Below, in pieces: positions 51,721 through 64,000 of a DNA stretch of 64,000 nucleotides (position 1 is the stretch's first letter; every line of letters starts with the position of its first letter). Source of the stretch: Rhopalosiphum padi. Lineage: Eukaryota > Arthropoda > Insecta > Hemiptera > Aphididae. A program made the position numbers and the translations under genes. The stretch covers positions 75,804,152-75,868,151 of the forward strand of contig NC_083597.1 in NCBI RefSeq assembly GCF_020882245.1, read 5' to 3'. The notes under the pieces were generated by a model. The model was not told where the DNA came from and searched no databases. It saw only the letters and a program-made list of their open reading frames with translations.

Positions 51721-54700
51721 CGTAACAAAATATTATTTCTGCAGTTGCATACCCACAAATATACAATATACTACCTATATATTATAGGTAGATATATTAT
51801 AGCATAATATAGCTGCTGGCAGTAGACATATACATACAATTTAATCATTTTGTTCTAGCATAAATTATGTACCAAATGTGTGTTCCTCCGCCAATGTCTG
51901 ATATTAATATATTCCTGTGGATAGCTGCAGCACTGCAGACGATGAAAATGACCGCCTGTTCTCTACAATAAATTATCAGACGGACACCATCTGGGTTAAC
52001 ATTTCTGTCGTACCGTCGTCGTCCTGAATAAATAGAATCTACATAATATGTGAACACATAAACAGTCGTAGTATGCGATACACCTGCAGAGTGTCGCACT
52101 GGTACAAATACGACGCATATAATAATGTGTACGGGGCACTCTGTCTGATATAGGTACGAACCGTTCTCGTTGTTTAAAAACGATTTAACGACCGTACCAT
52201 AATGATACAATAATTACACGAAACGAATATGGGTATAATATATATGTATAGCAGAATGCCGTAACGCCGTTGAGCGTGGATTTCCAATTTTCCCTAGAAA
52301 TTAATGGGAGATTGCCGAATCCGTTCGTTTAGCCTTTTATTCACTATGCCGGCGCCGCAATAGCAGCAACAGAAATAGCTGCAGCAGTTATTCCGCTCGT
52401 CTGTCGCCTGATCAAAGGCATCGTTGACTCTTTTATACCCAAACGACGACTCTGCACCCGTTTCCGATTTAAACATTATTTCGACGTTAAATTCAAAAGC
52501 TGTGTCCACTCTTGCGAGCGAATTTTTGAACAAATAGGTTATTTACAGTTGAAATCTGTTTTAACATTTCTTCGCCTGCAAACCGGGAACGTAAATCATA
52601 ATAATTTATAGTGAATGCACTTTTTAAAATTATGTTTAAATGCAATCTGTCAAACAACGAAACAAAAAATGTAAAACGAGTCCGACATTAAGTAGCATTG
52701 TTGTATTTTTTAATTACTTATTTCTATTCGATAATATCACATTCGAGATTGTGACTTATAATTAAGCACTATAAGTATTGATAATGAAATGCTGATAATT
52801 TCCGCTCAGTATAGGTCTTTACTAAGAATGATTAATTAACAAATTACGACATTTTATTATTATAGAAGTAGTTTGGTAATAATGTAATCACTTAGAATAG
52901 TACTATAGACTATATATGAACAATTCATTTTCAAAACGATTATTAACAATATCTTTCTCTTATAGTTATTACATTTTGGAAATACCACCCCAGGACTAGA
53001 TTTTAAAGTGATTCCATCGAGTTTTTGGGATGTAATCAGTATAGGTATGTACGAGCGATAGAAAATACGCGTAAAGAAAAAAAAAATATATAAATTAATA
53101 AGTAGTTCAAACTTTCAAACATAGGTACCACAAAAAAATCATTAAAATATTAGAACTCGGAAATTGTACGATTATCTTATTTGAATTCGGTATTAAAGTT
53201 TTTAGCGGACGTACCTATATAATATTATTGATATCAGTCGATGATAATAATTTATAATTTTCTTTTATCGTTATTATACTTTTATTATTAAAGTTTATAT
53301 TATATTCGTATCCACAAGGGTATTTAAACGACATTCGTATAATATAATATAGCGTATATCATATTATTTATTTTGCGAGCAAGCGAAAAAAAAATAATAA
53401 CAGCCTCCTATGAACGCGAACGGTTTTATGTTTTATGTTTCTCTGTTGATACAGTGGCGTCAAAACAGGCGGGCTGGGAATGATTTAATAACATTTATAT
53501 ATAATATATTTATTATAATAAAAGTAGAAATAATAGTATACATTCGAGCGCGATTGGCCGAATACGTAATAATGTAGCGAAACTCGCGAACATGTTTGTT
53601 TTTTTAAGCCGTTCATTTTTCCGTACATTTCCGAGCGTATTACCCGTGTATAAAGCAGTAACGGAATGCTCCTCCGGGATTTCGTCTCGTTACGATTAAT
53701 AATAAACATAATACTAATACGGTTAAGCGACGTTATATTATTTTAATCCCTAAAAACGCCGCGACGCGAGCGTTGGCGGCCACATCATATTCCCTGGCGT
53801 GCTAGAATGTAGAAAAAATAAATAAAAATATTTTAGCAATATAGAATAATATCGTTCTATGTGTATTATTATCACAATAAATATTACTATTTTGAACTAT
53901 TACAAAGTCACTGGGGAAAAAAAAACCGGCAAGATCGCAATCGTTTCGATCGTTCGTGTATACATGTATATAAGCAGGAATGGGAAATAAGATTATAGAG
54001 TTTATTGCACGGGTTGATTTTTTATTAACGTAAAACATTCGTATTTTATCGAACAATTTTATAGTACTTATATTATTTATAAGCTTTTAAAGTTTTTTTC
54101 TCGAAATAAGTGTAGAGCAAGTGCGGGGTATTATAATACCACACGAATTTCAGTTCCACTGCTCGGTTCATCCGTACTTTAAATGCCTATACAAGGCTAT
54201 AAATAATAAAATAAAGCTGTCCAATATATTCAAAATTTATGAATCGTAAAATGTTCAGAAAAATGTTTTGCTTCAGACCACGGAATAAAAAATATTTAAA
54301 AAACGAATAAAACCTAAAGAATCACTATACATGAGAAAAAAAAATAGTAAAACGATTTTGAAAATACATTTAAAAGCTTGAGCGTATAAAACCGTTTTAT
54401 TGAAACCACAATAATTGACTGAGTAGTCGAACGCATCTTATGCTGAAAAAAAACCTCCTTAGAATGTCATTTGAAACGACGTGTGTATACGTATATTGTA
54501 ATATTGAACGATAAACTAGTGAAACAGTTGTTTTACTGAGTCTGTTATTAATGATGGTCCACGGTCGGGCGCCGATAGAATTCTGCAGGAGAACGTCGTT
54601 GTAGTCTAATCGATATCGACAATAGTAGCGTCGTTTTTCGAATTTTATTCGACATTTTCCAACCTCCCAAGATTGTCGGGACGTAATTGATTGACATCAC

Positions 54701-55860
54701 CGGCGGCCTCGCGATTCGACGGCGTCGATCGGTACAACTATACAGCGGTCCGTTGCGGTACATCAAGTCCATCGGCGCGAAATAACGCGGAGAAATAAAG
54801 CGACCAAAATCGAATACGATTTGTGTGTTTGATATCCGGTGGTCTTTCGATTGGATTCTGTTGGATAAAAGTAGTAACCATAAAACAAGACTTGCATAAA
54901 AAGCTCGCTGTTCTTATATACATTATAGTTGTATAGGTATATAGGTTTTACGAATTATATTATAATTTTGTAGAAAAAAAGTTGTTTTTTTCTCTTTCTC
55001 GGTTTGAATCGCATAATACTTTATGATATTATGATATTTTTGCCATTTTAAATTTTTAATATATATGTATATTTGAGTGGGGTCACGTGTGGACGTAAGC
55101 ACTAGTCCGCATTACGCTTTACCCGAGCACGTTGTACGTGACAGCATACTTTGAAGGGCCACAGATTTCGACAATTTTATTGATTTATACCGCACGTCAT
55201 AATGTCATATTATAATAATATGTATTATTATTATAATTATTATTAGCATTACAAAAAGTGTACTTTTCTTTATAAAATACGTTTTTTTCGTTTTTACTTG
55301 TTGTGAAAGTTTCGTTTGTATAAAAGTCGTAGATAGGAGGTGTTGTATTATAATACATTGCAATGTTATGTTTTTTCGTTCGCATGGCGGAAAAATGTTT
55401 TGCGACAATTGCTGGAAATTACGACCTCACGTCATTATGACGCACGTAGTTATCGTTTATGGTAGGTATTTTAATATTTTATTCCTAGAACGTGGTTTTC
55501 TAATATTTATTCTCGACATCGGCGGTCTTTATAGTTGCGTATTCGGCATTCGCTATATACTTATCAATTAAACTCATCAGTATGGTTCGAGTGTCGTCTT
55601 GACTGCAATAATAACCTCTACTGTGTTATTCGTTCGATTCCATGTATTGAAATAATAATAATAAAAAAAAAATAATAACAATAATAGGTACGTGTGAATA
55701 CTTAGTTTAATAATAATTGTACTCGACGGATTGCTAATACGATTCGATGCATTTTTTTTCGCTTTTTTGCACCCTCGTTCCGATCTGAGAGGTCTAACTG
55801 CGTTTTTTTTATTAAATTTTCTTTACGTAACATGATTTTTGTAATAGATATTCATTCCCA
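51721..55860. other. Gene-free stretch
   Basis: Small open frames on the minus strand (51845-52210, 52294-52533, 54548-54923) coincide with CpG-richer patches but have no recognisable domains, signal sequences or matching splice sites. CAGTGGCGT at 53452 resembles a hAT end without a partner. Confidence 0.4.
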
Positions 55861-58850
55861 CTTTCCACTCCCTCGTGGATCGCGAGATTTTTGTCAGCCT
55901 CAGGCCGGCTGCAAAACCTGCCATTTTTAAACTACACGAGGGGATAGTTGTCATGAATCTACTATATAGATTCACCCTCGACCCGGGCATAGAACAATAC
56001 TACGAAAATGTTGGAACGGCGCTGGTAATAACGATTTCGTGTTTTAATCTCGATTTGTTTGTTTGTTTTTGTGTGTTTGAGTGAAGGTTGAAACGAATTA
56101 AAGTGCCATAAATAGAATATTTGCGTAAATTAACATATTTCACTATTATAATTTTATTCCAGTCATCCGTGGATGCGCACCCTTAATAAGTATAATAACC
56201 TTTTGCAAGCGTACTTAATGAATATATAATATATATATTACATAATTATAATTTTTTTGTATCGAAGTATTCAAATTCAAAATGAGTTTCTCTGAAAACA
56301 ATATTTTTTTTTATTAATTTAAAATCTAGACAAAAAAATTATTAACGTTAGTAAATTACTGACTTTTTCTACTCCGTACTCAGTTATATACATTGTATAA
56401 CCCAAATCGTACTTTAATTTAATTAGATGAATTAAAAAATTATAAATAAACACGTGTTTTCACGGAAGTCTTATATTCATTTACAATTTAATATATTGAT
56501 ATGTAAAAAATGTGTAATTAATTAAAAAACAGTATAGTTATCAATAGCATACGTCGGGTCTCAGAGGTAAAAATAAGATAATAATGTTACTATGAATTTT
56601 AATAATGGGATTTTTTTTTTTATTTAAATTTTGTTTGACAATAAATTAGATTAAATAATTTAAAGTTTAAAATTGAATTATTTTCTTCGATAGCCATTAA
56701 TAGATATTAAATTTAAATTTAAACAATAAATTGTTTTATTTTAGAATATAATGATACAACCATTTTTACTATTTTATGTGATACGAAAAATAAAAATAAA
56801 TTTTAAATCCTGTTGTTTTTTTCTAGTTCTTTTTTAAAACATTGTGTAGATTTAAATTAATGTATTATGTTATATATTTCTTTAAACGATCAACATAAAA
56901 TAAAAAAAATATAATTTACAGTGAAGTAATAATATTTAATATCTGCATTTTTGTTTTAAAGGAAATAAATAACAATTTGTTATGAAAAACACTAAGTTCT
57001 TACCTTGACAGTTGTCATAGTACTTTTAAGAATTTTATGTTATGCCATAAAAATTGTAACTATTACCTACTACCGTTGTAAATCAATAGGGTTGTATTCT
57101 TTTTCATAATGGAACCGAATATATCCTATACCCTCGAACTGGAAATAATTTAGAAATATAGATATTACATTTTATATTTTTAAATCTATTGAAGTTTATA
57201 TTTAAAAATAATAAGTATTTTTTAAACTTAAATTTTAAGACTTACAGGACTTAATTTTTATATTAAATTACTAACAATAGAATAAAAGGGATAAACTTTT
57301 TCAAATAATTTGTCATTTTTAATTAAATATAAAAATAGGCACTTTGAGCCCATTAACCGTAATTAGTTAAAAAATAACGAAGTACACGCCTGCAGGTGTT
57401 CATTTGGAACAAAATTTGCTACAACAATTTAATATTCAACGTAATTACACTATAAATGCATGTTTAATATATATTTAAGGCAAGGGTTGAAAGTTTTTAA
57501 CCCTTTTTGAAAGTTTAGAATATTAACGAAAATTATTTTAAAATGTATTTATTATTTTAAAGATTGTCAATGAATATTACTATATTAATAGAATAATATT
57601 TAAATTTGTATTGTCTATACATTTTTGAATTTTTACAATTATGTGTTTTTATACAATCACGCATATATTATGAGTAAGATAAATATATAATTAATTTTGA
57701 ATACTGATATTCTACGAAAGAAGTAAATACAATGTGTATTCATAAGTATTATACAGTAGTAAGTAATATTTTGAAATTTCCAAAAATTGATTTTTCTTTT
57801 CTTTTTGATTTACCTATTGAGTTAATCGTATACGACAACGATAAACAAGGAACGATAATAAATAACTTTAAACAATTTTAAATCAAACACATAGTTAACG
57901 TGAAGTGAAAACAAATATTTAATATTTATCCGAAACAACTAGAATTTTTCTTTGAAATAGAATAATGTTTGATAATATATTTCGTATATCATATTATACA
58001 TTATATTTTATTTTTAAGATAATTCCCCTGGTACCGTGTACCGTGGTCGCAGTGATGTAATTTAGTACCTATACATATAATAAGGTATGTAAAAACTTGG
58101 GTCAGAAGTACAGTGCATAGGACATAGGTAGATAGATTAGATGGATCATGTGTACTTATAGTGTCAAGAGTGGAAAAAAATACGAATAACTTATTGGAGA
58201 GTTCTTTTCACGATTCTGTGTAACTTAATAGAAAAAACATATAAGTTCTTAAAATCTATCTAAACATAAACTCATAGACGGAATATTGGTGTAATTACTG
58301 GTGGGATGGGGGTTGAGCTTATGATAGCCATTATACCTATAGTAAGTAGTATTGTACTATACTAAGTACTGAAACCATGTGCTTGGTTAGCAATTATTAA
58401 TTAAAACTAGACAACTTATAAAGTCTTACAGGCTAAACAATTTAACCATAAAAATGCGCAAAAACAATTAGGTGCCTAATGTTGAACATTTTAAAAGTAT
58501 TCCGTGCCAGAATTATTATAGGTCATTAGATTAATTAAATTACAACTAATTTAATATTTTTTCAAACAAAAAAGCCAAGTAAATAACATAATAAACGTAT
58601 CGTAATAAGTTTATTTCAGTACAATATATTGATTTTTATTAGAAAGAGTCCAGCGTGGAGCTAAGACCCGTACTTAAAACTTCTGGGCAGCTTAGTTCCT
58701 TACACACCCCCATCCCCTGCTCGATTTTCGCCTATGACGGATACACAGATGCAATTTAACGTTGCGTGCCCTTTTTACGTTGCATATACGTAATTAATTA
58801 ATCGTTTTAAAAATTGTGTTTCGTCTTTAGCGATGTTGTTCTTACTACCG
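55861..58850. other. Gene-free stretch, mostly AT-rich
   Basis: A moderately GC-rich segment at 55870-56030 contains a 69-codon open frame with a donor-like GCTG|GTAATA at its end; I do not recognise it. From 56100 to 58600 the DNA is AT-rich simple sequence. Confidence 0.4.
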
Positions 58851-61700
58851 CCGCCTTAAGGATTCTATCAGCGAACCGCTTTTTAATACACATTTACTAA
58901 TACGCAATATATAAGCTCTGAGAATATTACACGTGCAATAATAAACTGAACTGATGATATTGTAGCGATTACCACACAAAATACCGAAACGCGATTCGAA
59001 TGGTTACGTATACAGTGAAATGTGAATGTAAAAGTTAATTGGAAATTTATTGCGAATAAACATAAATCACCTTGGCGTTTAATTTTCTTAAACAAAAACA
59101 GAAAAAGTCAACGTGTGATAAATGCGTATCGTTTCGTATGCCCGACCGCAATGAACAATTATATTACATTTTGTTCCGTTTGTTGAAACATAAGTTTTTT
59201 TTTTTACGATTAAGGGCGCGAGGCGTGATAACTAATCTGTCGACTATATTATATTATACATACGCGCTTTTTCAATTCTATTCAATTTAAGTAACGTTCG
59301 AGAAATATAATCAATATGAAAGTCATCAGTATAAACTACAAACTCCGACTTTGCATAAGCTTTTATAATTTGATTCATTACATCCGTCATGTAGATTGTA
59401 CTTTTTTTTTCCTACGTAGAGAGTGTGAAAAACGAGATGCAGTCGCTTTTCAAGTCACCAGCCGGAGGCGCAAAAGTACCGATTTTCCACCCGCGTTAAC
59501 TGATTAAACAACGACTACTATTTTCTAGAAAGACGAATAGCGTCTTTTCCTTGTTCATTATTACGATATAATATTTTAGAAGCAGAAAAATCGAATTATT
59601 TGCCGTCAGTAGTGTATAGTCACTGTTTGAAAACAACTTTTAACAAAATTATAATTTTATATAATATTTTGTCGCCGTATAAAATCACCCATCATACGCG
59701 CGAATTCGTTCGGCAAATGGATATTCGCATATACAACCGCCGAGTGCGAAGGACGAGTAAAAAAAAAAAAAAAACCCAGCGAAGTATAATATACAGACCG
59801 AGACCCGCAGGAATAATTGTTTAATCGTCGTTTGCTATTAAATTGTCAGATTACCGCAAATGTCCAAAATATTTTACGTTGCCGCGATGTCGTTTGTTTT
59901 TTTAAAACCACTAAACAATATAATATCGAGTGGAAGCGAATTGTTTTTACGCATTATCGAATAATGTGTTATATAATACGGCGGCGTACGTGGAATATAA
60001 TATATTTTATGTAACTCGTAATATATTACGTTACGCTGGTGGGTAAAAAAAAAAAAAAAAAAAAATAACAATATGACGATCGATTGGATTGACGTGGGTG
60101 GCGGGGCGCGGGCGTATCGGCGGTGAGCGTCGACGTGATATATTGAAACAATTATTATTATATTATTATCGGTGTACACCTGTATGGTATATAATAATAC
60201 AGGTGGTGGGTTTTCGATTTTTCTAGTAACTGTTTGGGGCTGTTGTGCGCCTCGTCAACGGTCCGAGCGGAAATGCAATTCACAATTACTTCGGCCATTC
60301 GTCGCAGATAAACCGCACGGTAAAACAAAATGGACGAGAATAAGAAATTATCTCTTTTCCATAACGGGACGTCGTCGGTTCGCCGCGTTATTTGCGCGTA
60401 ATAATATACGTACTTATATATAATACATTGGACGCAATATCATCGCGTCTATTGTTGCGAAACCCTCGAGTAAAATCATTCCACACAATAGCGCGCATTG
60501 TGAGGTACCCCAAGATTCCACCCGCGCACTCACACTGTATATATATATATATATATATATACACAATAACCCTAATTAAAAAATGACCGAAGGTTAAATC
60601 CTCTAACGCGAAATTCACCGCAAATCGAGTGATCATACTCGAACCTTTGGTAGCCTTTGCGTTTTTGCGCGGTGTATTTTATACGTCATGTTACGCGGCA
60701 CGATGATAATACCTATACGTCGTACTATAATAGTATTATTGTTATTATACGACTGGTCGCGCTTTCATCTGTGCATGTGTATTAGGCACGTACGCTCGTG
60801 CGCAGGAAGGTGTTTTTGAAATGTCCCAAAATGTATCTGTTTGGGAGAATACGCGTATATGAATAGGTTAACATAGGCAAAACCAATTTAATTTGCTCAA
60901 ACGGTATAAATGATATAGTCGTCCAAACGCACTATTATTTTTTTGGTCGACATTATCGCAATAGACAATCACCACTCGATTTTTGTTTGTCATTAATTAC
61001 ACGTAGTAATCAGTAGTTAAGATTTAATTCTGGTCATATTTTTATTTTTTATTATACTTATATTGCTTCATTACAAGAAAACAACTATATTGTAAGTAAA
61101 TATTATTTCATATTTGTATTTTTTTTGATTAAATGTGTTATTAATTATTATATTATTATGTCTGTAATAATAATTATAATTATCAATATCTGATTTTCAA
61201 AAATTTAAAACAAACCCTTTCTCCATAAACACAATTTTTCGCATGAGTTTTTATGGCTATACTGATGCATAGAATAAATTGATGATTTTCTGTAGCGATG
61301 TTGGTATAGGTACTGTACGGTTATCTAATATGGTTTTTAATACCCTATAATCGCCGAAGTGTATATTTACTTTTGTAGTGATTTTGAATATTATTATTAT
61401 TACGTTTTTTATTATTCTATATTATCGCCGTGGTCTGCACGACGCACAGCGACTTTTTATATAATTCGATCTATTTTTATTTTTATTTTGTGTATACGTT
61501 GTCGGCGTGCATCGGCTGAAGATTCGGACCGACCACGACGACAATTTTATTGACAATAGAGATCGATTAATAATTATATGTTTTTTAGTATGTCTTATGT
61601 CTATCAGTAGTCTGTCTGCACCCATACGCCGAGTTGGGCCGGACGCGCAGAATGGTTTTAAATATAGATTATTATTATTTTAATTTTATTGTTTAATTCT
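58851..61700. other. CpG-bearing noncoding stretch
   Basis: CpG-richer pieces lie at 58850-59520, 59640-59800, 60070-60420 and 61430-61560, separated by AT-rich DNA, an A-run (60045-60065) and a TA microsatellite. No frame resembles a protein and no exon chain could be built. Confidence 0.35.
60538..60560. repeat. (TA)n microsatellite
   Basis: A pure alternating TA run of about 22 bp followed by ACAC. Confidence 0.85.
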
Positions 61701-63195
61701 TTAAACAGTCTGGCAATAAATGAAGATGACCATTCTCCCATCAGTTTCAGAAGTGTACAGATCGTTGTATCTTGGTAACTTGAACACGAAGAGGAATTCG
61801 AACTATCATAGTATTGAGTCGTCGTTTTTTAGCCGGTACATATAAGCTCGTGCGAAACGTCACGGGTGTCGCCATATCCATAGACTCAATGATCACAATA
61901 AAGAAACCGAGCTGCAAGCGCAGGCGATGCGGACGTGTGTAATCATTATAATTATTTAGAAAATAAAAACGCCATTAATCATCAACGCGCGTAATAGATC
62001 TTTCGGGGACTTGTTATCGTTCTTCACACTTAACCAATTTCTTCTTTTGTTCTCGTTCACCACCCGGTCGAAATGGGAATTTTATTGATGAAAATTGCCA
62101 ATTTAATAGGGTTTTCTTTTCTCTTTAAGGATTATTTTCGTGACAGTGAACGATGATGATAAATTGATTATTGTGCGTTGCGGTCTATTTACGCGGCTCA
62201 TGTAAACATATTTTTTTGAAGTCGTTTGTTTTATACAACCGATTATCGATAAATAAAGGAATACAATAACTGTACGTTTCAAACTCTATATTATGATGTC
62301 TGTTTCGCTTGTACATACTTGGATTAATGAAAAGTTTTGAACTTAAAGTTCAGTTGGGTATAGAATTTAAAAAATATATATAATATAAGATATTAAAGAA
62401 ATAGTCCAACAATGGATTATAATGACTTATCTTTCAACTATAAAAATATTGTGTTAAGAGACCGCGTCCAAATCTTCAAGATAAATAGGATTAGATCAGC
62501 CAAAAAATATCTAATCTAAGATATTTACTGATGGTTGAAATGTTCGAGTATAAAAAAAAAATAAACACAAGAAACCAAAAGGCGGGTGATATAGGTTAGA
62601 TGTAGAGGATAAAAGAAGTTGAGGAAATGCCAGGAAACGAAAAAATACCAGAGGATAAATTTAGAAAAATATTTGTGAGCAATCCAAACATTTTTCTCCC
62701 CACGGGGTCATTATTTATCGTAATGGTACACTTCATTGTGTACATTATAATATATTGTATCAAGTACCTCTTACAAGTATACACTTCTTTCTTAATTAAA
62801 TGTATTTATTTATTTTACCGTTGTTTTTAGTCATATTTTCGTTAATTTATTATTTACTTATTTTATCCGTTCGATGGTTAATAAATAATTATTAAATAAT
62901 TTAATTAATCTATAATATTGGTAAGTATGAATAAATAAATAAATTTAAGATGAAATAAAAATAAAAAAACTGATGTGATAATATTTACATAATTATAACG
63001 CATTTTTCAAATTTATTTATATTATGGTTGCAGTATTATGCATTTTTAAAACATTTTTTTAACAAGCTGGAAATTTTACCTTGTTCTCTTCTATTACGCA
63101 CAAGCGAACATATTTTATAATATAAATTGTTGATCGTTGTTGTATCTGAATTAAATTAAAACTGTTACATAAAAAATAAAACATTAAACACAAAG
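61701..63195. other. Gene-free stretch downstream of the right-edge minus-strand gene
   Basis: AT-rich overall, with a short inverted pair GGATTAGAT..ATCTAATC near 62490. Small open frames on both strands at 62596-62830 overlap and are not recognisable. Confidence 0.4.
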
Positions 63196-63199
63196 TAAA

Positions 63200-63484
63200 A
63201 ATAAAATTTATTTATTATTTATCAATACGGGTTTTTAAAAATTATATTTAACCAAAACAAATATACAACAACATTTACATTATAGTAGTTATTAGTATTC
63301 ATTATAAGAAATCATCCATGCTTGAGGATAGAGTCGTGTCAGTGTCTTCTGCCGAAGATATGGAACCCGGATAACGTCCTGGTCCCGAAATTTTACATCA
63401 CAGTTCAATGGTCTCTGGACCTTTCCACGTTACTCCCAATCGCACCATATTGTAAAACTTTATCACGCTTAATAGACTCAACAC
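63200..63484 (-). CDS. Candidate terminal exon of a minus-strand gene continuing beyond the window
   Basis: On the minus strand a long pyrimidine tract and GTGCAG end at 63485, and the following about 180 bases are clearly GC-richer than the flanks. AATAAA-type signals (about 63222-63210) follow within 100 bp, as expected for a 3' end. Two frames are possible. With phase 1 or 2 entry it reads VESIKRDKVLQYGAIGSNV and stops at TGA 63407-63405. With phase 0 it reads through WKGPETIEL, meets TGA at 63400-63398, then stays open as CKISGPGRYPGSISSAEDTD..LSSSMDDFL to TAA 63305-63303. I do not recognise the protein. Which frame is coding cannot be settled without the upstream exons, which lie right of the window. 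Confidence 0.4.
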
Positions 63485-64000
63485 CTGCACAAAAAAAAAA
63501 AAAATTAAAAATATATATTTATGTAGATATTATTATAATATACATTTCAATTGAAAACTACAATTTAAACAAAAACGATTTATCGTTGAACTGGATTTTA
63601 TAACTAATATAATTTCGTGCATAGTTTTTTTATGTTGAATAAAATAACATATCTACCAAAAATATTTGTCTGTATTATTCTGAGTATAATTTATAGCATT
63701 ATAACGTTATACGAGTCTAACACTTAAATGCAATGTTCAATATTATAATAGGTTATTGGTACCGTTTGGTCTTTATTAAATAACAAATGTATGGCTTTGT
63801 ATTATTTTTCGGTCAATTGTTTTGGAAAATCGAAAATTCTGGTCAATCGACGAGATAAATTATTAAATTAAAGTCGATTTTTAGTGATTTGTATTTTTCG
63901 TAAATATTTCACAAATTTTCGATTATTAACATTGAATTATTGTTATCGTTAGCTTGGTGAAAATGTGCAGTTAGTGAAACTTTAATCGGCCAATATCTAC

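Noticed and set aside
53452..53480. CAGTGGCGT word resembling a hAT end
   Set aside because: It is only nine bases, with no inverted partner or target duplication located.
55875..56084. 69-codon frame with a donor-like end near 56024
   Set aside because: I do not recognise the translation, and no partner exon or start context was found; the frame is within what chance allows in a GC-richer patch.
1..64000. tRNA, rRNA, CRISPR arrays, bacterial-type operons or integrated virus genes
   Set aside because: No cloverleaf with a proper T-loop/anticodon, no rRNA blocks, no regularly spaced direct repeats, and no viral polymerase or capsid motifs were seen on either strand by eye.

Overview
This is a AT-rich animal genomic segment. 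The genes are split by short GT-AG introns, and the encoded proteins are clearly metazoan. The base composition, the runs of short TA-rich sequence, the many small hAT-like and pogo-like elements and the protein sequences suggest a hemipteran insect, most likely an aphid. The species assignment is inference; no search was run.

The left half (1-33 kb) is gene-dense. From left to right it holds: the last two exons of the eIF2B beta subunit gene (+, entering from the left edge); an ENOX-family gene (ecto-NOX, RRM protein; +, 11 coding exons, 880-10967, 631 aa); RpS28 (-, 2509-2706), nested inside the large first intron of the ENOX gene; an SPT20-like SAGA subunit gene (+, coding 16602-24735, about 1527 aa, with a very large acidic insertion); the exosome core subunit EXOSC8/Rrp43 gene (-, 25816-28075, 267 aa); and Cyclin A (+, 29032-32675, 468 aa), head-to-head with EXOSC8 across a CpG-bearing spacer of about 1 kb. 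I assembled exons by hand from splice sites, phase and family alignment remembered from known proteins. All phases close, and total lengths agree with family norms except for SPT20.

The right half (33-63.2 kb) has no gene I can support. It contains AT-rich filler, microsatellites, two foldback-like elements whose inverted arms are built from tandem subunits, a decayed LINE fragment, hAT-type ends, and several CpG-rich patches that look more like promoter or regulatory DNA than decayed coding sequence. At the right edge (63.2-63.5 kb) there is a good candidate for the terminal exon of a minus-strand gene that continues beyond the window. It has an acceptor, a polyadenylation signal and an unusual in-frame TGA.

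Functionally the left cluster is a set of housekeeping genes (translation initiation, ribosome, chromatin/transcription coactivator, RNA decay, cell cycle). Nothing indicates that they act as one pathway. No CRISPR array, tRNA, rRNA or bacterial-type operon was found. The most unusual items are the SPT20 acidic insertion, the RpS28-in-ENOX nesting, the TGA-containing terminal exon and the foldback-like elements.
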